Positions 11,950-22,900 of a DNA stretch of 64,000 nt are shown here, piece by piece. This DNA comes from Tenrec ecaudatus (taxonomy: Eukaryota > Chordata > Mammalia > Afrosoricida > Tenrecidae), in the NCBI RefSeq assembly GCF_050624435.1, contig NC_134535.1:129260731-129324730 (forward strand), written 5' to 3'. The notes beneath the pieces were generated by a model. It worked only from the letters and a program-made list of their open reading frames with translations, had not been told where the DNA came from and made no database searches. The position numbers and the translations under genes were made by a program. Numbering within the stretch: position 1 is the stretch's first letter; each line of letters opens with the position of its first letter.

Positions 11950-12375
11950 TTTATTTTGAAAATCATTTTATTCGGAGCTCGTACAACTCTTTATCACAAT
12001 CCATACATCCATCCATTCTGTCAAGCACATTTGTACATTTGTTGCCACCATCATTCTCAAAACATTTGCCTTCTACTTGAGCCCTTAATATCGGCTCCTC
12101 ATTTCCCCCCTCCCTTCCCATTCCCCCTCCCTCATGAACCCTTCATAATTCATAAATTATTATTATTTTGTCATATGTTACACTGTCTGACGTCTCCCCC
12201 TGCCCTCTTCCCTGCTGTCCATCCCCCAGGGAGGAGGCTATATGTGCATTCTTATCATCGGTTTCCCCTTTCCACCCCACATTCCCTCCACCCTCCAGGC
12301 ATCGCCACTCTCACCACTGGTCCTGAAGGAGTCATCTGTCTTGGATTCCCTGTGTTTCCAGTTGCTATGCACTTT
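11950..12375 (-). mobile_element. L1 3' end, reverse
   Basis: ATTCGGAGCTCGTACAACTC, CCATACATCCATCCATTCTG, GTCATATGTTACACTGTCTG and GGATTCCCTGTGTTTCCAGT are family landmarks in reverse. 5'-truncated near 12375. Confidence 0.88.
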
Positions 12376-13460
12376 CATATACTGTCGTCAACAGCTCACA
12401 CTCTGTTAGGAGCTAATCCCCCACCTGTGTGCTGGATTCTGGCCCTTCTGCTTCCTTTAGGACCAGGTGCCATGACTGATGGCTTCTCCCTATCCGCTGA
12501 CACCACCTTTTCTGTACATCACTCTGGCTCCCAGGCCCTCTGAGCTCTTTCCTTCACAGGAAATGGGACTTCCATTCTACTACACCTCCCATTTGTTTCA
12601 TGACCTTCCAGAACGTGTAACTCCAACAACGACCTCCTGAGTATGCTTAAATCCTTCTCGGAGCGAGGCATTTGGGGGATAGTGAAATAGATTCAGGTCA
12701 GAAAAACCAGTTCTGCTACCTACTAATGGGGAAATTTCACTAACTGCTCTAAGTGTGCATTTGCAGTGTTGATAAGAGATCTTCCCCCCTCCCTCTCACA
12801 AAGGTGGTTGTCGGAGCCTGCCTATGAGTTGAACAGTCCTGAAAGGGGGAGTGAGGACTAAGGGAGAAAAAAGAGACAGAAAGTATTGGGAGGGCAATAG
12901 TGAATACTGAAGCCCCCAGTTTATGCCGCATACTCCTTTTATCTCTGCGGAAACAACCTGGGGTTATAATGATCTCATTGTTAAGCAAACGCATTTGATA
13001 CACATAGCAACTCTATCTTCTGCCCAGCCAGACATCCTTGAGAAAATTAAACCACCTATTTTCCCAGACCTTGCATGCTTTCTTGTTCTTGACAGTCTGT
13101 TCAAAACATTAAGTCGCAGAAGAAATCAGCAAACACTGACACATAGGTCATGAGACTTCTCAGACGTTTCAAGACTGAGTCTTAAGGGCCTTCAATAGGT
13201 GGCGATGACAAATCACTACACCAGGAAACAAATACGTGTGCTCAGACAGTAAAGGCGTCCTCTTCTTTAAACCACACTGTGACTAAATAAATAAAGCTCA
13301 AGCTCGAAGTGACTGACTCGCCATGGAGTCAGCAAGCCTGTGGCATTTCAAGGCCTGTCAATCTTTACAAAAGCAAACGGCCACATCTGTCTCTCAAGGA
13401 CTGAGCTGGTGAATTCAAGCTGACACCTTCCTGTGAGTCGCTGAGTGCTTGACCAAATAC
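12376..13460. other. No feature recognised
   Basis: Presumed unique intergenic DNA. No exon or repeat called. Confidence 0.4.
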
Positions 13461-13464
13461 TAGC

Positions 13465-13665
13465 TCGCGTTTATTTGGTGCTTACTTTGTGCCAAGAGCA
13501 GCACTTTCCACGCACTAGTTCATGTAACCCCTCCCCACAAAACCATCATGTAGGGATCAGCACTGCCCACTTCATTTTACAGACCATGAAACTGAGGGTG
13601 AGCAGTGACTTGTTCAGTAGCATCCAGCTCAGCAGTGGAGCTCAGATTTGAACCCAGGTCTAAGT
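13465..13665 (+). mobile_element. MIR SINE
   Basis: GGTGCTTACTTTGTGCCAAG, TTCATTTTACAGACCATGAAACTGAGG and TTTGAACCCAGGTCTAAGTC are the classic MIR core and flanks. Confidence 0.9.
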
Positions 13666-13954
13666 CACTGCAATATCTGCAAGGTGAAGTTTAAACGTGT
13701 CACACCAACTTCCTCCCAACACACTGACCCTGCCTGCTGTGGATAAGGGGCCATTCTCTCTGGCCCCGGCAGTTTCCCAGGCTCTTCTGTTCACTCAGAA
13801 TAACTGCTTCCTCTGAAACTCCCACACACATTGCACGCAGTTGGCCAAGGTTTGGTTTTTTAAATACCTTTTTTTTTCTTTTCTCTTCTGTGGCAGTTTG
13901 CGGGCTTCTTTCAGAAATAGCATTTTCTTTCAAATCTCAGCACTGTTTTGTTTT

Positions 13955-14321
13955 TTAATCATTTTATTGGGGGCTCATACAGCTCTTATCACAATCCATA
14001 CATCAATCCATTGTGTCAAGCAGATTGATACATTTTGCTGCCAGCATCATTTTCAAACAGTTTCTTTCTACTTGAGGCCTTGGTATCAGCTCCTCATTTT
14101 CCCCTCCCTCCCCCACTCTCTCTTCCTCTCTCATGAAGCCTTGATAATTTATAAGTTATTATTATTTCATGTCTTACACTGTCTCCCTTCACCCACTTTT
14201 CTGTTTTATGTCCTCGAGGCAAGGGGTTCTATGTAGATCATTGTAATCAGTTCCCCCTTTCTCCCCTCACCTTCCCCTTACTCTCCTGGTATTGCTACTC
14301 TCATTATTGGCCTTGAGGGGT
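13955..14321 (-). mobile_element. L1 3' end, reverse, terminal part (split by LTR)
   Basis: ATTTTATTGGGGGCTCATAC starts the reversed tail. It continues to GGCCTTGAGGGGT at the LTR boundary and resumes at 14839. Confidence 0.88.
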
Positions 14322-14838
14322 TGTGATAGTTGAGGTTTATTGTGCCAACCTAGCCGATAAACGCATGTGGGATTAATTAAGGCTGGGGAGATAAATGGCT
14401 CCGTGAGCCTCGCCTTTCTTGTTCTCTGGTCTCTTGCTCTCTGATGGTCGGACCAGAACTAACCTTAGCTATTTCTTTGCCTCAGTTGGCAAGGCTCACT
14501 TCCTGCAAACCATCCCTGAGAAACCACATTGACCTACCTTGATGCAGCCCTGGGTGCTGGAGCAGCCGCGTGGAGACCCCTGCCAGTGCTGAAATGCTTA
14601 CACATTCACTGATTCAGCTTTCCTCCTGCATTCAGCGCCATTGTGTGTGTTTTGCGAGTTTGAAGAGGACTTTGTGTATTGGTGTTGGACATATGGGCTA
14701 ATGTCGGACTTGTGGGCTTGGACAGCACTTGGTTGGGATGCTTTCTTAATGTACACTTACCTTTTATATAAAAAAATTTCCCTTATATACATATGAGTTT
14801 CTGTAGACTTGTTTCTCTAGTCTATCCAGACTAACACA
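14322..14838 (+). mobile_element. MaLR-like solo LTR nested in L1
   Basis: 517 bp beginning TGTGATAGTTGAGG and ending CCAGACTAACACA (TG…CA). Flanks gaggggt and gaggttt look like a decayed short target duplication. Contains TATATAAAAAAATTTCCC. The L1 reads on across it. Confidence 0.75.
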
Positions 14839-15340
14839 GAGGTTTATCCATCCTGAAATCCATGTGTTTCCAGCTCTTATCTGTACCCACGTGTGTACAT
14901 TCTCTGGTCTAGCTGGATTTGTAAAGTAGAATTGGGATCTTGATAGTGGGGGGAGGAAGCAATTAAGAACTAGAGGAAAATTGTATGTTTTATCAGTGCT
15001 ATACTGCACCCTGACTGGCTCATCTCTTCCTTGTGACCCTTCTGTAAAGGGATGCCCAATTGTCTACAGATGGGCTTTGGGTCTCCATTCTATACATCCC
15101 CTCATTCACATTGATATGATTTTTTGTTCTGGGTCTTTGATGCTTGATACTTGAGCCCATCGACACCTCATGATCACACAGGCTGGTGTGCTTCTTCCAC
15201 ATGGACTTGGTTGCTTCTTAGCTAGAAGACCACTTGTGTACCTTCAAGCATTTAAGACCCCAGATGTTCTATCTTTTGACAGTCGGGCACCATCAGCTCA
15301 AAGCTCTTTGTAAATACATCTAATCTCAAAGACTTCTCAC
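14839..15340 (-). mobile_element. L1 3' UTR, reverse, upstream part after LTR
   Basis: Continues the L1 (CCATGTGTTTCCAGCTCTTA, GTACATTCTCTGGTCTAGCT, GTGATCACAC…GGCTGGTGTGCTTCTTCCAC) up to GTCGGGCACCATCAGCTC. Confidence 0.85.
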
Positions 15341-15465
15341 CACACCTATTTATACTTGGGGGAAGAAACATGGATGAGACTCAAAAAAAGTGAATTCAAG
15401 TTCACTGGGCTCAAACCCAGGTAGACCCCAGGGGCTAATGCTTGTCATTAGTTGCAGTCAATGGG

Positions 15466-15979
15466 TGTTGAGATGGTTTGTTGTGCCAGCCTGGCCGATA
15501 AAGACAAATGGGATTAATTGAAGGGCAGAGAGATAAGTGGCTCGGTGAGCCTTGCCTTTCTTGTCTTTCACTCTTTAATCATTGGACCAGTGTGCAGCTG
15601 CCTTGCTTGTTCTGTGCCTCAATTTAAAGGGCACATTACCTGTGGGACGCCTAGCCTATGGATTGTGTCGCTGTAAGTTGAGGTCCCTTTTAGACCACAT
15701 GAATGAAATTTACATCTCCGGAGCTGAGGACTGACAGTTGGTGACCTGCCTTGCTGTTTGCTGCCTGTGCTGGGATAGCTTAGCTCTCTCTCTACAGAGG
15801 ACTACTGGATGGCCCTCGAGACTTGAAGGACTCTCACGGGAGTGAGTCGCACTGAGCCATTTGTACTGCTTTATAACTTAACTGTTCATTTCTTGTATTA
15901 TAGATCTATCTTTATATATATATATATATATATAAATTATCAGCAATCTGGTTTTATCTCTCTAGAGAACCCTAACACA
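15466..15979 (+). mobile_element. MaLR-like solo LTR
   Basis: TGTTGAGATGGTTTGTTGTGCC to GAACCCTAACACA. The 5' half matches the LTR at 14322 (GGGATTAATT, CGGTGAGCC, CTTTCTTG). Carries a (TA)n run at about 15916-15934. Confidence 0.7.
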
Positions 15980-16034
15980 GGTGTCTTTATCAAAACTAGA
16001 ACAAAATGTTACCTGATCCTGTGTCTTCTTCATG

Positions 16035-16575
16035 AGCCTTATATAGAAGGAGGTACCCTTCCAAAAAACAACGGTCATTTGTTTTGTTTTGTTTTATGTA
16101 AGAAGGATAGTGCTTGTGGAATTTATTCCACCAGGTGAGACTGCTAATCAAGCTTTCTATTTAGAAGTTCTGAAAAGATTTCATAACAGTGTGTGGCAAA
16201 AAAGGCCTGATTTGTGGCAGACAGGGGACTGGTTTTGCCACCATGACAATGCACTTGCTCACGAAGGCATCTCAGTATGCCAAAAAACTGCATGCCTCTC
16301 TTGCCCCGCACACCTGACTCACCTGACCTCGTTCCCTGGAACATCTTTTTGTTCCAAGAATGCAGAGGGACATGAAAGGACAACGATTTGACGACGTAGA
16401 AGAGGTGAAGGAAAAAATGAGGGAAGTGCTGTCAGCCACCCAAACAGCTGAGTTTGAAAAAGGTTTCCAAGAAGGAATCACAAGTTTGACAAAAGTATTA
16501 AGTGTAATGGAGTGTGCTTTGAAGGTGTTAACGTTGTTTTGTAAAAAAAAAAAAAAAAATTTAAACACATAGCTT
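16035..16575 (+). pseudogene. Tc1/mariner-family transposase remnant (mariner)
   Basis: 16089-16280 reads VEFIPPGETANQAFYLEVLK, then RPDLWQTGDWFCHHDNALAH, the region with the second catalytic Asp (HHDN). After a frame change, 16360-16480 reads MQRDMKGQRFDDVEEVKEK, typical of the C-terminal part of mariner transposases. The proline of HHDNAPAH is lost, the third catalytic region is out of frame, and the N-terminal DNA-binding part is missing. It is followed by an A17-type run. Inactive. Confidence 0.85.
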
Positions 16576-16624
16576 TGAAAAAACACTTTTTTTGGGGGGG
16601 GGGGCGTGTGTGTGTATGTGGTTC

Positions 16625-16857
16625 CTTTATCCTTTTTTATTATGCTTTGGTTGAAGGTTTACAGAGCAAATCCATTTTCCACTCAACAATTCATACACAT
16701 TTCCTTCGCGTCATTGATTGTAATCCCACAATGTAATAGTGCTCATTCCAGCTCCTCCCTACAATCTGCCTTTCTGCTCTCTTTCTTTCCTATGTCTTCT
16801 TGCCCTTTCTCTCTGGGCAAATGCAGCCTTGATCTCATATGGTTCACCCTTCTAAGG
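16625..16857 (+). mobile_element. Older afrotherian L1 3' UTR (left part)
   Basis: GCTTTGGTTGAAGGTTTACAGAGCAAATCC and CTCTGGGCAAATGCAGCCTT are shared with the copy at 49100. Interrupted by the SPIN element and resumes after 17051. The strand refers to the sequence as read here; the true element strand may be minus. Confidence 0.65.
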
Positions 16858-17051
16858 CAGTGGTTCTCAACCCTCCTCATGCCGTGACCCTTTCATACAG
16901 TTCCTCATATGGTGGTGACCCCCCCAACCAGAATAAAATTATTTTCGTTGCTGCTTCATCACTGTCATTTTGCTACTGTTATGAATCGGGCAACCCGTGA
17001 AAGGATCATTTGACCCCAAAGGGGTCATGACCCACAGGTTGAGAACCGCTG
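16858..17051. mobile_element. SPIN hAT mini-element (non-autonomous)
   Basis: Begins CAGTGGTTCTCAACC, contains TGCTTCATCACTGTCATTTTGC and ACCCCAAAGGGGTCATGACC, and ends GGTTGAGAACCGCTG. Flanking 8-mers ttctaagg and gtgtaagg fit a hAT target duplication with changes. Confidence 0.93.
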
Positions 17052-17425
17052 GTGTAAGGTGTGTGAACCTCTTTGGTGCTATTGTTCTTTTTCTCCTTTT
17101 TTGGCTAAAGGTTGAACCACAACGGCATTTGCTTCCAGGCTTGAAAGCTGCTAACTCACAGTCCCTCGGTCATACAAGTCTCTCTCTGACCAGTAGGACT
17201 AGCTGGTTTTGCTTGTTTCTTTCTTTCTTTTCTTTCAGTGCTGAGTTTTGTTCCACCTTTTTCTCCCACTCTCTTCAGGCCCCTCTCCTGTGATCCTTCG
17301 GAGCGGTCAGCAGTGGTAGCCAGGTGCCATCTCGGTCTTCTGATCTCAGGGTTGCGGAGGCTGGGCTTTCTTCACTCTTCTTTATTCCAGACAGGGAGAG
17401 ACCAACAGTTGCACCATGGAGGGCC
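17052..17425 (+). mobile_element. Older afrotherian L1 3' UTR (right part)
   Basis: CCAGGCTTGAAAGCTGCTAAC, CAGTGGTAGCCAGGTGCCATC and GACAGGGAGAGACCAACAG continue the L1 after the SPIN insertion. Confidence 0.65.
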
Positions 17426-17579
17426 GCCACCCTTAAGCTTTAGTGTTGGTGGAATGGATGAAATTCTTTCCTGGTACAACTTCAGGTGGCATTATTTGAA
17501 TGAAGAAAAGAGTATCACCTTGATGTGCACTGTCACCAGAGCAGAAACATAGGATCCAGGAGAAGCTCCCCAAGAAAGG

Positions 17580-17690
17580 GAGAAGGATGGGCTTCCTACT
17601 CCCGTAGATTTAGTCTCAGAAACTCCCAGTGGGCAATGCTGCCCGCCCTGTAGGGTCATGAGGACTCGATGGCAGTGAGCTTGGTTTGAA
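17580..17690 (+). mobile_element. AfroSINE 3' part
   Basis: CTTCCTACTCCCGTAGATTT, TCAGAAACTCCCAGTGGGCA and GACTCGATGGCAGTGAGCTT. Confidence 0.75.
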
Positions 17691-17699
17691 GTTTGTGAA

Positions 17700-18440
17700 A
17701 ATATTTGATATTTGTGAAAGTAGAAAAGCTGCCTTCCTTACAAGACAGAGGGGGGTGAGGAGGACAAAGCAGTTCCATTTCCTTTTGAAACCCTAAAGTA
17801 CTGCCTGGCTCCTGAGTAGATTTGAAGACTGACCCAGGAACATTCACTTCATGGTCTGTTGGCTAAGGTGACATTTTGATTCGGAGCTGAGATATGATGC
17901 TGAATAACAGAGAGTGAGCAAAGCTGATTTCTCAGGAGCCAAGGAAAATGTAAGCAAAAATGCTCTTATTCATCTGAAGATTACAAGTTACCCAAGGAAG
18001 GTGAGCCGAACAACAGAGGCCGTTGTCCTGAAGTACAAACATACAAAACCCTCCATTCACAGTCTGCTTGTGTTAACTTGTGGCCAACTGCGAACAGTGA
18101 GTCTGAACCTTTAATTTTTCCAGTCAGTAGTTAGCATGCAAGACATATGGAAGCTGTGTCCCTGGTTTTTGGTTTTGTTTTTAACATTTCTAACACAATT
18201 TTGCACTCTCCTAAGAAGTGTACCATGAGGGAAGAGAATCAGCTATGGAAAGGTGAAGGGCCAATGGCGGGTCCTAGACCTCCCTGAGGAAAGATAGACA
18301 GTTACACTCCTTGTGCTGGAAAATTGGCAGGTAGATGAGGGAGAAACATTAGTTGTAGTCAAACATTCCATTCTGAACCCAACTGTTTCCTTCCCACCCC
18401 CAAAGATAATAATTTTCAAATACTTCAACTGCATGGTGTA
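17700..18440. other. No feature recognised
   Basis: No exon or nameable repeat. Confidence 0.4.
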
Positions 18441-18444
18441 GAAC

Positions 18445-18600
18445 ACCAGTTCTCAACAAGTGGGGTGCAGCCCACAGAGGGCACCTTAACATTGGTGAGT
18501 GCTGTGCTTGGTCATCACAATGACTGAGGGGCATTGTGGGAATTGAGTGAGTGGGACCCTGGCACTCCAGATATCCCACCATGTGTAAATCAGAAGACAC
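18445..18600. mobile_element. MER5-type hAT relic
   Basis: CCAGTTCTCAACAAGTGGGG followed by TGGTCATCACAATGACTGAGGGGC and CCCTGGCACT resembles the MER5A end and centre. Diverged. Confidence 0.55.
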
Positions 18601-18624
18601 AGATGAAGAATTGCAACACGTGCC

Positions 18625-19130
18625 TTGCTGAAATCCATGTATGAGGGTGAATCACAAAGTACTGCTGCAAAAGCTTTATTATGGAAGCCTTTTAGTCGAC
18701 ACCTTCGTTGTAAAATACTGCTGCAAAATCTGACTTCTGTAGAAACCATGGTTGAATTAAAATATCAAACCGTGAAGCTATTGATCTCCAGCACACCCTT
18801 CCTTGACACCCGTCGGAGGGCAGTGTTCCCATCTCTAGAGCTCTGGACTCATTTGGTTCCCGCCATGCCAAAGGGCACTTTGGGCATGCTCAGGGGATTC
18901 CGATCATGTTCGTTTTAAATGCGGTGTTTGGAGGGAAAAAAAGAAGTCTGAAAGGGCAAGATCAAGGCTGTAGGGGGGCAGAGTAAGCTTTTCCAACAAA
19001 ATGTTCATAGGCCAGGTATTGTTACTCTGGCATTGTCGTAAAGGAAGTGTGGGGAGTGGGGTGGCTCAGCAACTTTACTGGCCTTTTTCTCACCAAAGCA
19101 GTTTTCGATTTCCTTGAAACTTCATAATAA
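18625..19130 (-). pseudogene. Second mariner transposase remnant, reverse
   Basis: On the minus strand a segment around 18960-18990 reads LPPYSLDLALSDFFFS, corresponding to the PPYSPDLAPSDFF motif carrying the third catalytic Asp. An upstream KFQGNRKLLW-like piece follows. The left edge TGAGGGTGAATCACAAAGTACTG looks like a mariner terminal repeat. Many frame changes; inactive. Confidence 0.7.
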
Positions 19131-19134
19131 GCCT

Positions 19135-19275
19135 GTGGGTTTCTTGTGCCAATCTAGCCAATGAACACATGTGGGATTAATTGAAAGGCAGAGAGATAAA
19201 TGACTCGTCAAGCCTCACCTTTCTTGTCTCTTGCTCTTTGATGACTGGACCAGTCAGGGAGAACTAGTCTGCAGC
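19135..19275 (+). mobile_element. MaLR-like LTR, 5' fragment
   Basis: GTGCCAATCTAGCCAATGAA, GGGATTAATTGAAAGGCAGAG and CCTTTCTTGTCTCTTGC match the 5' halves of the LTRs at 14322 and 15466. Confidence 0.65.
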
Positions 19276-19299
19276 CATCCACTGATCCCAGAGACCTAT

Positions 19300-21230
19300 T
19301 TAAATGCATTTTGTTTGGAATAACCTTGTGCATATATGCACTAGAGCCCTAGTAGCAAAACTTAAAAAAAATTTACCTAAATAGAGTCATCTGAATTGGG
19401 ACTTTAGATTCCATGTAAAATAATTTTGGTTTTGACGGGTTTTTGATATGGTTTAATAGGGCTGGGTTTTCTAGAGATGCGGTACAATGCCGAGTACAGG
19501 GAGTCTCATGGTTTCTTTTATTTTCAGCTTCACAGGAAGTTGTTCACTGCTTCTGAAGTGGACATCGCAAGTATCCATGGGGTTCCCTGGTAGTAACTAA
19601 AGGCTAATCCAACCCATCTGTGTATGAGGAGCATCTGCACACGTCCATATTGCATCTATGATGATTATCCAGACAGATTCAAGCACCTCACAACCTTGTG
19701 TCTTGGGTGTGGGTCTGCTCACAAAAAATACATCCAGATTGAGATACATATTCATTTTATTAGGTATTATTTCAACTCATTGATTACATGAGGTATATTA
19801 TTTTCATTATGTGTATGCATAGGTTGTAGTAACTATGATCTTTGGATCAGAGTAATTGAGTATATTATAATATATCTTATTTTTTAAAGGGGCGTGGATG
19901 TGTCAGAAAAAAAACTATCCTGGTGAAATTATGGTTTTAGAGAAACAAAGCAGCTTCCCGGATTCTGATGAAAAACAGCCTTGCTAGAACATATAGATGC
20001 CTGGGAGATGGGGGAAAATGGTGAACCAATAGGACTCACCCATCTGGAGCTCCTGCTGCTAGACCAGAAAATTGGGAGGTAAGGTGAAGGAAACAGGGAG
20101 GTGGAGTCCTGAAATTAGAACTAAGGTACTAGGGTCTCTGATGAACCCCTTTTTGCATGTGATTTCCACTCACAAAGCAAATGCTTTAAAGAGCTCTGGC
20201 TTTGGGGAGCCTGCAGGTGCCAGCTGTGCCCTTGCCTGGAGCAGTGATTTCTCCAGGCTGATGCCCTAAAGGGGACAGAATCCCAGACATGAGAAGTACC
20301 CCATATAGGAGCTCTTCATGCGGTTGGCTGCCTTGAGCTCACAGCCTGGGCAGTGGCGATGGCCGGTAGTCATAATTTAGAGTAGAAGAAAATGCAGATT
20401 TTTACCTGAGGTAGATTGCAGTGTAGGAGAAAATAGGCAGATAATCGGAGTCCAGGGAGCGAATTTAGTTCCAACTGGCCGAGACAGCAACAACCCCTGA
20501 TAGGCTGGATCACCCCTCTGGGGGTCAGCCTCACAGTCCCCTAATCAGAGCACATCACAAGCATAATTTTTAAAAGGTGAAATATATATTATTGGTTAAA
20601 AACTCAAACCCCAGTCTGGTTGCTCAGCTCCAAGGAGCAAATGAGGGGTGGGGGTCCTTAACATAAATCAGCATAAGAAGAAACCTAGCTAAGGAATGCC
20701 AGAACTCAGCTACAGGGTCTGGTGGCTTTTTGCATAACAAAGACCCACTGTAACAAGTCTCAGCTTTAAACAGCATGGAGCTGCAGCCCAGAGACTGTGG
20801 GAGACAACTTAATTTGATTTTATTCTAGCTGACCAGGGGGATAAAAATAAAAAATAAAATCTTCTGATCCAGTAGGACACCAGCAGTCTAGGTAGGACAA
20901 CAAGCCCAGCTTCCCTCTCAGTGATTGTACACATAGCTGGGGAGGCGCTGCCTGTCCTGGGGCCCTAGACAGGGCTGTGGGAACACGTCAGCCTCCACCC
21001 CTGCTGCAGTGCTACATACAGCACAGGACAGGTACAACAGCGAACTCCAGCACTCAACAGATGTGTGGTCACGGGTGCGATCTTGTCTTTGAAAGAAATC
21101 CCACACAGCATCTGTAGAACCCTACATCAAACGGGTATACCACCCCGCTACCTTGAGGAAGAATAGAAACTCCTCCAGCCTCATGGACAGGTGATCAAGT
21201 CTCAGTTATCTCCTTACCTACTACTCTTTT
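19300..21230. other. No feature recognised
   Basis: About 1.9 kb of apparently unique or very old sequence. No long open frame, exon or clear repeat. Confidence 0.4.
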
Positions 21231-21234
21231 TTAA

Positions 21235-22900
21235 AAAATCTTTTTATTGGGGCTCATAAGGCTCTTATCACAGTCTGTACATACATCAATTGAGCAAAGC
21301 ACCCTTATACATTCATTGCACTCGTCATTCTCATAATTCACCTTCCACTTGAGTTCCTGGAATCAGCTCGGTTTCCCTTTTTTTCCCCGTCCCCCTCCCT
21401 CCCTGATCCCACCCCTGGTCCCTTGATAGTTTATAAATAATTATTATATCTTATCTTACACTCCCTGGCATCTCCCCTCACCCGCCTCCCCATTGCCCAT
21501 CTCCCAGAGAGGAGGTTACACATAGATCTCCGAGATCGGTTCTCCCTTTCTATACCCAAGCCTTCCCTCCTGGTGTCGCCACTCCCACCACTGGTGTTGA
21601 GGGGTTCATCTGTCCTAGATTCCCTGTGCCTCAAGATCCCCACTGCACCGCTGTACATCCTCTGGTATAACCATGTCCGCAAGGCAAGGTAGAATTGGGG
21701 TCATGATGATTGGGAGGGGAGGAAGCGTTCAGGAACTAGAGGAAAGTTTTTAGTTTCATTGTTGCTACACTGAACCCTGAGAGGCCCAACTCCTCCACAC
21801 TACCCCTCTGGAAGGGGTGTCCAGCTGTCTATAGATGGGCATTGGGTCCCCATCACGCACTCCCCCTCTTTTACGGTGATGTGATTCTCACCACCACCCC
21901 ACCTTTGTTGTTGGAGACCTGGTCTCCTCTGTCCTTCATGGTCACCTATGTTGGTGTGCTGCTTCCCTGTGGGCTTGGTTGCTTCTGGGCTAGATGGCTG
22001 CTTGTTTGCTTTCAAGCCTTTAAGTCCCCAGACGCTATATCTCTCAGTAGCCGGGCACCATCAGTCTTCTTCACCACACTTGCTTATGCACACTTTCGTC
22101 TTCAGCAATTATGTGAGGAAGGTGATCACACAATGATTGTTTTTGTTCCTTGGTGTCTGCTACATGGTCCATTCAACACCTTGTATTCGCTTAGGCCGTG
22201 TGTTCTTCTCTGTGGGCTTTGTTGCTTCTGAGCTAGATGGCCGCTTATTTGCCTTCAAGCCTTTAAGACCCCAGACGCTATATCTTTTTGATAGCCGGGC
22301 ACCATCAGCTTTCTTCACCACGTTTGCTTACACACACGTCTGTCTTCAGTGATCATGTCGGGAAGGTGGGTATCCTGAAATGACTGTTTAGCAGGATGAG
22401 GTGCTATTGTATTGGGGGAGTATCCATGAGGAGGCCCAATGTCCATCTTCTACCCTACTACTGAACCTATAAATATATGCATATGTCTATTGCCCCCATA
22501 ACCATAAATATATTTACATATGTACATGTCTGTATTTAGGCTTCTCTGTATGCACTTTGCCTCCTACTCCTTTCCTCTATTTCCTTTCGCTTTCCTCCCG
22601 TCCCATTACCATGTTTAGCCTTCATTCTGGTTTCAGTAATTCCTCTGTTACCTTGCTCTTGGTCACTCCCTACCAGTCTTCCCCTTCCCTCCCTCCTCTG
22701 ATTTTGAACCACTCGCTGTTCCCTTGTCCCTGTGTTGGGCCCTACTACTCTATATTCACTAGTCCTTCTATCTTTCCCACCGCAGTCAGTCTCAACGAGC
22801 TTAGGTTTGTGTTGGGTTACTTTTCTCTCTCTTTCTTTTTTCCCACTTTTTTTTCCTTTTTCCCTCTTTCTCCTCTTCTCTCCTACTCTCTCCTAACATA
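21235..22900 (-). mobile_element. L1 long 3' UTR, reverse, with doubled block
   Basis: TTTTTATTGGGGCTCATAAG at the left is the reversed tail. CCTGTGCCTCAAGATCCCC…CTGTACATCCTCTGGT follows. The block ending CTTTAAG(T/A)CCCCAGACGCTATATC occurs twice (about 22015-22045 and 22260-22290). Further right, TATAAATATATGCATATGTC and CAGTAATTCCTCTGTTAC continue the same long UTR. The right limit is uncertain. Confidence 0.8.

Noticed and set aside
20570..20880. AT-rich segment with AATAAAATAAA-like runs considered as a gene 3' end
   Set aside because: No upstream coding exon and no matching repeat or transcript features.
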